A DNA stretch of 64,000 nucleotides. It comes from Neolewinella aquimaris (GTDB taxonomy: Bacteria > Bacteroidota > Bacteroidia > Chitinophagales > Saprospiraceae). The notes below the pieces were generated by a model. It had not been told where the DNA came from. It was given only the letters and a program-made list of their open reading frames with translations, and ran no database searches. Where the stretch lies: contig NZ_JACIFF010000005.1 in the NCBI RefSeq assembly GCF_014197245.1, forward strand, positions 326,276 to 390,275, in the 5' to 3' direction. Below are positions 10,301 to 16,938 of the stretch, piece after piece (the first letter of the stretch is position 1; the number at the start of each line of letters is the position of its first letter). A program made the position numbers and the translations under genes.

Positions 10301-10675
10301 AAACAGGCACCGAACTGGGACAACTGGGTCAAGGACAAAGGCGGAAAGATCATTCAACACGGTGATGGATCAGTAACCTACGTGTCGAAGGACGGCACCT
10401 GGGTCAGATATAACGGACAGGGATATCCGGATTTCTCCAATCATCTGACGCATCCGGAAGTAAAGTCGGTGGATATAGACGGCTTCTCTAAAAGCCGGAC
10501 CCCCGATTACAGAAAGGCCAATGAAAAGGCAGGAAAATTGGCTGAATGGGGGGACAAACCCCCTGAAGGATACTTCTGGCACCACCACGAGAATGGAAGG
10601 ACCATGCAGTTGGTGCCCGCGGGCGTGCACGACAAGTTCTATCACGCAGGTGGGGTATCAACCAGTGGAATTTAA
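7373..10675 (+). CDS. eCIS_core (DUF4157) effector with C-terminal WHH-type nuclease
   Basis: A modular 1100-residue protein starting at the ATG directly after the tape-measure stop. An N-terminal box (PFFAPKQ, then FFQPKLTVGAPNDKYEREAD) precedes two CxxC pairs (C142/C145 and C157/C160, both KCTAC). The eCIS_core domain spans about 194-270 with HELTH at 259-263. A long amphipathic/hydrophobic region (about 290-830) looks able to contact membranes. An acidic-basic linker leads to the C-terminal toxin-like domain (about 1000-1100) with WHHHE at 1069-1073 and further His at 1086 and 1091, as in WHH nucleases of the HNH/Endo VII superfamily. eCIS_core domains are known markers of eCIS cargo. The next gene is a SUKH protein, the usual immunity partner of such nucleases, which supports a DNA- or RNA-cutting toxin. 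Activity and target cell are inferred. Confidence 0.8.
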   Translation: MKVAADHSTHSATRAQRTSDSAPFFAPKQAKEEGDVAGKEAFFQPKLTVGAPNDKYEREADRVADRVVERTARESTTPGPVTDTTTVQAKAAPAVSAIPISRIQRSPEPELQEKPEPEMEELPLQRKPIFESDGDGQVQRKCTACGEEEEEKVQRKCTACEEKERVQRSGDGGFTAPDDFSAKLNSSKGGGSPLPNATRKSMESAIGADFSGVRVHTGSHAARLSNQIGAQAFTHGNDVYFNSGTYNPGSVGGQRLLAHELTHTVQQGASERRVGRPNVQRRTGGVVQRAWYDFASDAAGWVGDKVSSGASAAWKGAKWAGGKAYSGAVWVKDKAVDGVMWIYNKAKSLITSGKKWVKEKWTSLKSFASKGIGFFKKIFSSILSFAKSPLAMIGNAIMNMDEKVIRAYWNGLTGKVQFIWNLFQIMGNGLIDQVSSLWNAIGSFVGGIFSKVRGITNHWAFKQLPSFFQDAIRSLLGTFQSLWDSIREVGNGLVKKVRTLVNDAFDSVRKFIGRVMGFAIDTIINGIVGFGKIFVFLKKFLSNPKPYLNQLMQRILPDLLQSAGHFPGQVAKFVGGGGLADKPTADKATASTETVQRSPTTGGKAKTKASWSEIGEGILHMMGQKWEAVKQNPGSILLNLLMDMVLPIVGNVKDVIKLFQDIKAIVTKPLSAGSLDEFWNSLLRLLDIPILIYNTFWAIIGRTLMLPLLVASFVPHPVVKGLAATIGYGLLGAMIQGELANIGHKLLLLRTGKTDDEEKKQTFNRLSDSIIAFAMEIAMAILMIVLSVVGNIVKGVFNFVRSKIVSPKVKPPRGIDPSSGKVNVDPDAPKSKPDVEGGKTKADVEEGKVDLETTKAKQGEELTPKELEVEVGSFKDGKVKKLDDPHYDLEVELPNGHKYKRKKNGRWCRFSDPYCFIDTDPFPTDREMFEHLKREGLESGTYEEFLKAKPGGVPEGTDLSADIRNGTVQKPKNGDWKQAPNWDNWVKDKGGKIIQHGDGSVTYVSKDGTWVRYNGQGYPDFSNHLTHPEVKSVDIDGFSKSRTPDYRKANEKAGKLAEWGDKPPEGYFWHHHENGRTMQLVPAGVHDKFYHAGGVSTSGI

Positions 10676-10701
10676 ATCGCTCAAAACATAAAGCACGTAA
10701 A

Positions 10702-11160
10702 ATGAAAATCAAAAATAGTGGCCCAAAACTAGACAAGTCTGCTGTCGACCAGTTGGCCTCCCGGCTAAATTGCCGATTACCTAAAGCATACGTAGACTTC
10801 CTACTTAAGCACAACGGCGGTACCCCGGAAGACGACCTCGTACTTGATTTGAACCAGGATCACTGGGAAGAAGTGATCCTGGCGCGATTTCAGGTCTACT
10901 ATCTTAGCGGGGAAGCGTACGGAATCGAACAGATCCTTGAAAACAAGGGTGACCTCTTTCCAGCCGGTGCGGTTCCGTGCGCGAGTGATCCGGGAGGCAA
11001 TTACTTCCTGATTTTGACCCGACACGGAGGTGGAGTATACTTCTGGGATCACGAACACGAATCACAGGAGAAGAAGAAGGAACTGACGGAATACGAAAAC
11101 CTATACTTTATCGCCCCCGATTTTGACTCCTTTCTGGACAAGCTCCGGCAAGCAGCCTAA
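10702..11160 (+). CDS. SMI1/KNR4 (SUKH) family immunity protein
   Basis: A 152-residue single-domain protein with the SUKH signature LPKAYVDFLLKHNGG near residues 30-44, and later SDPGGNYFLI and YFWDHEHE. SUKH proteins are established immunity proteins for nuclease toxins of polymorphic toxin systems. It follows the WHH-nuclease effector by 26 bases on the same strand, so the natural reading is that it binds and blocks that nuclease in the producing cell. It has no signal peptide, which fits a cytoplasmic nucleic-acid target. The start is ATG at 10702. Base composition here and in the adjacent toxin 3' end is slightly more AT-rich than the surrounding cluster, which would fit exchange of toxin-immunity cassettes. 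Confidence 0.82.
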   Translation: MKIKNSGPKLDKSAVDQLASRLNCRLPKAYVDFLLKHNGGTPEDDLVLDLNQDHWEEVILARFQVYYLSGEAYGIEQILENKGDLFPAGAVPCASDPGGNYFLILTRHGGGVYFWDHEHESQEKKKELTEYENLYFIAPDFDSFLDKLRQAA

Positions 11161-11179
11161 TCCATTAAAAGATTCACCC

Positions 11180-12016
11180 ATGTTTACCATCACCAACCAC
11201 CTCCTCACCCCCGCCCGCCAGTTCCCCCTCCGGCACGGCAGCCAGGCCGTCACCCCGCGCTACATCGTCCTGCACTACGACGCGGGCGCTACCCTGGCCG
11301 GCAGCCTGAACCACCTGCGGAACAGCAACCTGAGCTACCACATGCTCATCGACCGCGACGGCAGCAGCACCCAGTGTGTGCCCTTCAACAGAAAGGCCTG
11401 GCACGCCGGGCGAAGCAATTACCGCGACATTTCCGAGGACGTAAATGCCCACGCCATTGGGATCAGCATGGCCAATCGGGGGGCGGTCAATAAGTACGGC
11501 GACCGCTACTGGTTGGAGTACGAAGTTGGGCAGCGGATCGGGGATCCGCTAACCGCCGATCAGGTCGTGAGGGGCTACCACCCCAACGGCGGCTCCGAAC
11601 GGTACTGGGAACGCTTCCCGAATACCCAGGTGGCTGCCTGTCGCGAGATCTGCCGGTCGCTGATCGAAATCTACCCGACGATCGTCGACGTGGTCGGCCA
11701 CGACGAGATCGCCATCGGTCGAAAGGTAGACCCGGGACCGGCCTTCCCCATGGCGAGCCTTTATGATCTGGTACCCGACCGGGGTTGGAAGGAACGTCAC
11801 CTGTACCGCGTCAACACGCCGGGTGAGACGCTCAACGTCCGCCGGGGGCCGGGCAGCGACACCGATATAAATGGGGTACTGCAGCACGGTCAACTCGTTT
11901 ACGGCCGCTCGTTCGCCTACCAAAACGGCACGGCAACGAAGTGGCTCTCCATCAGCCTCGACGAACGCCACGTGCAGAACGGATTCGTGCACGCCGACCA
12001 CCTGGAAAAAGTCTGA
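11180..12016 (+). CDS. N-acetylmuramoyl-L-alanine amidase (AmpD-like) with SH3-type domain
   Basis: I choose ATG 11180 because the longer frame begins inside the SUKH gene. The 278-residue protein has an Amidase_2 domain with the three expected zinc ligands: H32 in VLHYDAG, H173 in VGHDEI and D183 in RKVDPGPAF. Residues about 207-278 form a bacterial SH3-like domain (LNVRRGPGS, ending NGFVHADHL). The enzyme should cut the amide bond between MurNAc and the stem peptide. No signal peptide is visible, so in the producer it would be cytoplasmic until lysis. This would suit release of eCIS particles or delivery as cargo; both are inference. A similar SH3 module ending NGFVH occurs in the second eCIS_core protein. 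Confidence 0.82.
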   Translation: MFTITNHLLTPARQFPLRHGSQAVTPRYIVLHYDAGATLAGSLNHLRNSNLSYHMLIDRDGSSTQCVPFNRKAWHAGRSNYRDISEDVNAHAIGISMANRGAVNKYGDRYWLEYEVGQRIGDPLTADQVVRGYHPNGGSERYWERFPNTQVAACREICRSLIEIYPTIVDVVGHDEIAIGRKVDPGPAFPMASLYDLVPDRGWKERHLYRVNTPGETLNVRRGPGSDTDINGVLQHGQLVYGRSFAYQNGTATKWLSISLDERHVQNGFVHADHLEKV

Positions 12017-12021
12017 GCACC

Positions 12022-12816
12022 GTGCCCACCATCTCCCTCGCCATCCAGAAGGGCGGTTCCGGCAAGACCACCACCGCCCTCAACCTCGCTGCCGCGCTGC
12101 GCCGACTGGGGCGATCAGTGCTGCTCGTCGACCTGGACCCCCAGGCCAACCTGACGCACTCCCTGGGGATACGCGACGAGGAACGACCCAACATCTACCA
12201 CCTCCTGCACCGAGAGATGAACGGGGAGCGGGCCGATATCCGGAGCATCGTCACCGTCACGGACAGTGGCCAGGCACTCGTGCCCGCCGGACTGGAGCTC
12301 GCCGACGCCGAACTGGAACTCGTGGCCACCTACGGGCGCGAACACATCGTCAAGCGGCTGCTGCAACCCTTGGTCGAGGAGTACGACTACATACTAATTG
12401 ATTGCCCACCCGCCGTCGGAATGCTGACGGTCAATGCCCTGGTGGCCAGCGACTTCGTCATCCTGCCCCTGCAGGCCGAGTACCTGCCGGTGAAGGGGCT
12501 GGAGAGCTACTACCGCCACCACCGCAGGCTACAGCGGACGCTGAATCCGGACCTACGCGTACTCGGAATCGTCCTTTCCCGCTACGACGGGCGCAAGAAC
12601 CTCCACCTGCGGTCGCGCACCCAGCTGGAGACCGCCTACCCCGGCTGGCTTTTTCCGACCACCATCCGCACCAACATCGCCCTGGCCGAGGCTCAGGAGG
12701 CCGGCCACGACATCTTCACCCACGCCCCCGCCGCCAACGGAGCGGAAGACCACCTCTCCCTGGCCTACGATGTGGAGAAACGGATCAGAACGGGGGTGCC
12801 GGAGGGGGTGCCGTAG
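12022..12816 (+). CDS. ParA/Soj-family ATPase
   Basis: The start is taken as GTG 12022, five bases after the amidase stop, because it places the deviant Walker A motif (QKGGSGKTTT) at the usual N-terminal position; the longer frame overlaps the amidase gene. The 264-residue protein also shows LLVDLDPQANLTHSLG (Walker A') and YILIDCPPAVGMLTVNAL (Walker B region), all standard for ParA/MinD ATPases that partition DNA or position large assemblies. There is no parB neighbour, so ordinary chromosome segregation is unlikely. Lying between an amidase and a peroxidase within the eCIS block, it may distribute or anchor particles or cargo; that role is inference. Confidence 0.85.
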   Translation: MPTISLAIQKGGSGKTTTALNLAAALRRLGRSVLLVDLDPQANLTHSLGIRDEERPNIYHLLHREMNGERADIRSIVTVTDSGQALVPAGLELADAELELVATYGREHIVKRLLQPLVEEYDYILIDCPPAVGMLTVNALVASDFVILPLQAEYLPVKGLESYYRHHRRLQRTLNPDLRVLGIVLSRYDGRKNLHLRSRTQLETAYPGWLFPTTIRTNIALAEAQEAGHDIFTHAPAANGAEDHLSLAYDVEKRIRTGVPEGVP

Positions 12817-12877
12817 CCAATAGACTCTGCTTTTACCAGATTTTTCCGCACCCGCGTCCCCGCCCAAATTAGTTAGC

Positions 12878-14173
12878 ATGCAGTCCCAACAGAATCCGCA
12901 CTTTCAGTCCCACCAAAAGGATCACTTTACCCGCCTCTTTCCCGAGCTGGAAGCGCTCGAGTTGTCGGATGCGGACTGCTGGGCCTACGCCCAGAAAATG
13001 ATGGACTGGGGCAAGCTCGACAGCTCGGACTCCACCACCATCACCAACGGGGTGGCCATCTTCAGCCAGTTTCTGGCCCACGACATCACTCTGGACGCCA
13101 ACAGCCGCCTACGCGCCGGCAACCGCCTGGCCAACATCGCCAACGATCGCACAATCAACCTGGATCTCGACTGCCTCTACGGCCAGAAAACCCAGGACTT
13201 TTACTACGACGCGAAGGACACCGACAAGCTGCTTCTCGGCGAGAAATACAGCGACGGCACCCACCACTGGCACGACCTGCAGCGCAACGCCCAGCACAAG
13301 GCCATCATCGGTGACAGCCGCAACGACGAGAACATCCTAGTCTCCCGCATGCACGTGCTGTTCATCGAGTTTCACAACCGCATGGTGGACCACGTGCGCG
13401 CTACCGGCGGACCGCAAAAAGCCTTCGAAATTGCCCGCCGCCAGGTGATCTGGTACTACCACTGGCTGATCGTCTACGAATTCCTGGGCAAGATGCTCGA
13501 CCCCAGTCTGCACAGCCGTCTACTGCGCGAACCCGCCCGCTTTTACCCCTGGCCGGGCCCGCTGCCGCTGGAATTTACCGGAGCCGCCTTCCGGACAGGA
13601 CACAGCCAGACCAGGGACGAAAACCGCATCAACGACACCACTGAAAAAAAACTGATGGAGCTCGGCTTTTTCACCGCCATGAAGGAGTTCGTCGACTGGC
13701 GCTACCTCTTCGACTTCGGCGACGGTCGCGTGCAGTACGCCCGCCGGCTCGACACCATGATCGGCCGCTCCTTCCACCGCCTGCCCTTCATCAAGACCGA
13801 CGACCGGCGCGAGCAGTCGCTGCCCTTCCGCAACATCCGCCGCGGGGTGGGCTACGGGCTGCCGAGTGGGGAGGCGGTGGCCATGCGCCTCGGTTTCGAT
13901 CCGCTCACCGTACCGCTTACGCAAAAACTGTGTACGCCCGGCACCCCGCTCTGGTACTACATCCTGCACGAGGCGGCGGAGCTGGGCAACGACGGGGAGT
14001 ATTTGGGCCCCGTGGGCGGCACCATCCTCGGCGAGTGCTTCCTGACCATTCTGCGGCACGACGACGAGAGCTACCTCAAGCGCTACCCCCGCTGGCGACC
14101 CACCCTCGGCCGGGAGCCCCACCGCTTCGACTTCGTCGATCTCATCAACTTCGTTAACCGTGAAACGCACTGA
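12878..14173 (+). CDS. Animal-type haem peroxidase
   Basis: A 431-residue protein with the three catalytic features of the myeloperoxidase/peroxinectin family: distal His68 in QFLAHD, Arg148 in GDSRNDEN (followed by VSRMHVLFIEFHNR), and proximal His242 in AFRTGHSQ. It should use hydrogen peroxide to oxidise halides or organic substrates. No signal peptide is seen, unusual for an enzyme that normally works outside the cell, so export would need another route. It sits inside the eCIS block, 61 bases after ParA and 35 bases before the second eCIS_core gene, so it may be cargo or a particle-associated enzyme; that is inference. All active-site residues are present, so the gene looks functional. 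Confidence 0.85.
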   Translation: MQSQQNPHFQSHQKDHFTRLFPELEALELSDADCWAYAQKMMDWGKLDSSDSTTITNGVAIFSQFLAHDITLDANSRLRAGNRLANIANDRTINLDLDCLYGQKTQDFYYDAKDTDKLLLGEKYSDGTHHWHDLQRNAQHKAIIGDSRNDENILVSRMHVLFIEFHNRMVDHVRATGGPQKAFEIARRQVIWYYHWLIVYEFLGKMLDPSLHSRLLREPARFYPWPGPLPLEFTGAAFRTGHSQTRDENRINDTTEKKLMELGFFTAMKEFVDWRYLFDFGDGRVQYARRLDTMIGRSFHRLPFIKTDDRREQSLPFRNIRRGVGYGLPSGEAVAMRLGFDPLTVPLTQKLCTPGTPLWYYILHEAAELGNDGEYLGPVGGTILGECFLTILRHDDESYLKRYPRWRPTLGREPHRFDFVDLINFVNRETH

Positions 14174-14208
14174 GGACTCCGGATCATTAACCTTACAAGT
14201 ATTACGTC

Positions 14209-16296
14209 ATGTCCTTCAAATCCACCCGCAAGACCCGCCGCCACCGCATTCCCCGCCCCGAAAGCCGGGAAAGCGAACGGCCATTCTTTCAGCCCCTTGC
14301 TCCGGCCGCTCCCGTACAGGCCAAGCTGACCGTTGGTGCCCCGGACGATAAGTACGAGCGCGAGGCCGACGCCGTAGCCAACCGGGTCGTGAGCAGCTCC
14401 AGTGACGAGGGCAAAAGCCCCAAGATCCAGGCGATGCCGGACAGCCGCATGGAGGAAGACCGCGCCGTACAGGAAAAGCGGGAAGAGGAGGCGGGGGCGC
14501 AGGTGCAAAGAGAACCAACCGTTGAGGAGGAAGAGCCGATTCAGCAAATGGGTGAGGAAGAGGAAGAACCCCTCCAGCAGCAGACCACCGACGAGGAGGA
14601 AGAAGAACCGCCCCTACTGGCTAAGCGTAGCCCGGGTGCAGGGGGATCCGCTAGTGACCAATTAGCAAGTCGCCTACGGCAGCGGTCGGGCAAGGGCAGG
14701 GAATTGAGCGGCGGGGTCAGGGACAAAATGGAAACCGGTTTCGGCCGCGATTTTTCCAACGTCAGTATCCACACCGACGCCGCGGCCGACGAGATGAACC
14801 GGGAACTGGGAGCACGGGCATTTGCCCGGGGGCAGGACGTGTACTTCCGGTCGGGCGAGTACAACCCCGATACCGCCGCCGGCCAGCGGTTACTGGCGCA
14901 CGAACTGACGCATACGGTGCAGCAGGGTGGGAGGGCGACCGCGCCAGTCAAGAACCACCATTCCGGAACGGCGGTACAGCGGCAGGCGGTCGCGTTTCCC
15001 TGGGAAGGGGTGATCGACACCCGGTGGAATGCCGCACTACGCAGTACCCCCGCCAACGGGCCCGGTAATTGGATCGCCAGCCTCAACCGGAACACCCGGG
15101 TAACGGTGACCGGCAATACGAACAATTGGTTAGCGGTAAGCACGACAATCAATGGCAGGGTGGTTAACGGATTTGTACACCGTCGATTGATTTCCCCCAT
15201 TCCGGCGGCCGGTGTCGTTGGCCTGGCCAATGCCGATTCACGCCAGGAACGCACGCCCTTTGGCGTCTACAACGTCTATCCCAATTCAGCTACCGGCATC
15301 ACCGCGGGCGGCAACGATCTGTACGAAGCGGAATTCCAACGACTGCAGACCGCGTGGAATCACATCAACAACAGCACCGGAGGGATCCGGATCAACGGTA
15401 ATCCGGCCGACGTCGCCGAAATGATCGGCCTGATCGGCAGGCAGATGCAGCGCTCCCAGACCTTCCGCAACCTGATCCTGGAAATTACCGCCGATGCCGC
15501 CAATCCCGTGACCATCAATGCCGGGCGCGATAACGCTTCCTGGATCGACAGTTTCGCGACCAACGCCGTGGACTTACGGGACAACGCATACATCGACGAT
15601 ACCCCCCGGCCGGGCTACGAGTGGGCGAGCACGCAGGGGGAAATGATGACCCACTGGCTGACGGAGCGCCGCCACGCAGCAGTAGCCGGTGGCGGATTCG
15701 GACCAGCCCACGCCGAGCCGCTGGCCGCCGGAGGAACCCAGCAGCAGTACCGGCGTGATTTAGGAGTCCCGGGCAGGATCGTCTCCCAGGTCAGGAGCAA
15801 CCAGACCGACGTGGCCGGCAACTACGCCGGTATCCACCAGGGCGAATACACGGACGATGCCGGCAACCAACAGATAATTCGCCGGGACGATTCCGGTGGT
15901 GACCCGGTACCCTACGAAATCGAATACATCCCCAACGCCCCGTCCGCGGCGGCCCCGGGCACCATTCGCTACAACCGGGTCAGCCTGAGGCTCACCTCTA
16001 CCTCGGCCAGCACGGAGCAACTCCACCTGGAGCTGCGATCGGCCACCGGGGCCGCGGTAACGACCACTTCGCGCGGGGCCGGTCTGGGTTCTCCCCTGTT
16101 TCACAGTGAACGACTGGGAAATCTGGTCCCTACCGGCGCAAACATTACCATCGGCATCATAAAAGACGGCGGCTTCTGGTCCGACGATTTCATCGGTACC
16201 CTGGTCTGGAGGCATCCCTTCAATGCCGATTCCCTGTCGGTCGTCCACGACGGTACCACCTACCGGCTGACGGTAGGATTAAGCATGGACCCATGA
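14209..16296 (+). CDS. Second eCIS_core (DUF4157) effector with SH3-like domain
   Basis: A 695-residue protein with the same opening as the first effector (RPFFQPL, then KLTVGAPDDKYEREAD), but with a highly acidic Glu-rich linker (about 85-145) instead of CxxC repeats. The eCIS_core domain is at about 162-240 with AHELTHTVQQ near its end. An SH3-like domain follows (about 255-330, ending NGFVH). The next module (about 335-560) carries HWLTERRH at 482-489, an H-x3-E-x2-H arrangement that may be a metal site; it recalls NleD-type peptidase effectors but is not HExxH, so I do not assign an activity. The last 130 residues are beta-rich. The stop overlaps the start of a small secreted protein (ATGA), suggesting an effector and partner pair. 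Confidence 0.75.
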   Translation: MSFKSTRKTRRHRIPRPESRESERPFFQPLAPAAPVQAKLTVGAPDDKYEREADAVANRVVSSSSDEGKSPKIQAMPDSRMEEDRAVQEKREEEAGAQVQREPTVEEEEPIQQMGEEEEEPLQQQTTDEEEEEPPLLAKRSPGAGGSASDQLASRLRQRSGKGRELSGGVRDKMETGFGRDFSNVSIHTDAAADEMNRELGARAFARGQDVYFRSGEYNPDTAAGQRLLAHELTHTVQQGGRATAPVKNHHSGTAVQRQAVAFPWEGVIDTRWNAALRSTPANGPGNWIASLNRNTRVTVTGNTNNWLAVSTTINGRVVNGFVHRRLISPIPAAGVVGLANADSRQERTPFGVYNVYPNSATGITAGGNDLYEAEFQRLQTAWNHINNSTGGIRINGNPADVAEMIGLIGRQMQRSQTFRNLILEITADAANPVTINAGRDNASWIDSFATNAVDLRDNAYIDDTPRPGYEWASTQGEMMTHWLTERRHAAVAGGGFGPAHAEPLAAGGTQQQYRRDLGVPGRIVSQVRSNQTDVAGNYAGIHQGEYTDDAGNQQIIRRDDSGGDPVPYEIEYIPNAPSAAAPGTIRYNRVSLRLTSTSASTEQLHLELRSATGAAVTTTSRGAGLGSPLFHSERLGNLVPTGANITIGIIKDGGFWSDDFIGTLVWRHPFNADSLSVVHDGTTYRLTVGLSMDP

Positions 16297-16928
16297 CAAA
16301 CACAGGCTACGGGGTCCCATGCCTGGCCCTACTTATTTGTATACTTATGTGTCCCAGCTGTGCCGGCCAGACCGTGCCTTCCAATCGAGTTTCCGCCATG
16401 ACATCACTATCTACGACCCAGGCGCTGCTCGCCCAACGATTTTCCAGAGACCGACTCAAGGAGGATCGGGTGATATACGACCCCGCCGACTCCCTGATCC
16501 CCCTGAGTGGACTGCATACGCTACCGACCGTACTGCCGCAACTTTCCTTCTACCGGACGAAGATGACTACCAGTTTCGAGAACTACTATAAAGTGGAGGT
16601 GATCGTTGCTCAACCGGAAGGCGGACAACCCGTGGTGCTATGGTCCCCCCTTTATCGAAATGATTCGCCGGAGTTCACCGCGCTGTTTGTCGGCCTGCAG
16701 CCAACGCCCCAAGAGCGTGTGGACCTGGGACGTGAACTGGCAGAAATGTATGCCAGCCTCTATCCCGGAGGATCCTTTGTACTCGTGCCGGTCGATACCG
16801 ATCTGAACTATGACTTACTTCGTGAGGGGCGGCCATTCCGGCGGTTGCAACTGCACTTTTCGCCGGGGGGGAAGGTGACTGCCGTCGAGTGCATCCCGGC
16901 GGTGAGTATCGAAGCTCCCGAAAAATGA
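16293..16928 (+). CDS. Small exported protein, possible immunity partner of the second effector
   Basis: A 211-residue protein I do not recognise. Its start overlaps the stop of the second eCIS_core gene (ATGA). The N-terminus has a hydrophobic stretch (about 8-20) ending CPSCAGQ, which looks like a signal peptide; the Cys could be lipidated but the preceding residues are not a good lipobox. The rest is soluble, with no repeat or catalytic motif. Coupled translation and periplasmic or outer-membrane location would suit an immunity protein against an envelope-acting toxin. This is inference; it could equally be a chaperone or an unrelated secreted protein. Ten bases separate it from the AAA+ ATPase gene. 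Confidence 0.6.
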   Translation: MTNTGYGVPCLALLICILMCPSCAGQTVPSNRVSAMTSLSTTQALLAQRFSRDRLKEDRVIYDPADSLIPLSGLHTLPTVLPQLSFYRTKMTTSFENYYKVEVIVAQPEGGQPVVLWSPLYRNDSPEFTALFVGLQPTPQERVDLGRELAEMYASLYPGGSFVLVPVDTDLNYDLLREGRPFRRLQLHFSPGGKVTAVECIPAVSIEAPEK

Positions 16929-16938
16929 TCCACCCATA

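Noticed and set aside
14209..16296. HExxH metallopeptidase in the second effector's C-terminal half
   Set aside because: The only HExxH-like site is the HELTH of the eCIS_core domain; HWLTERRH has different spacing, so no activity is assigned.
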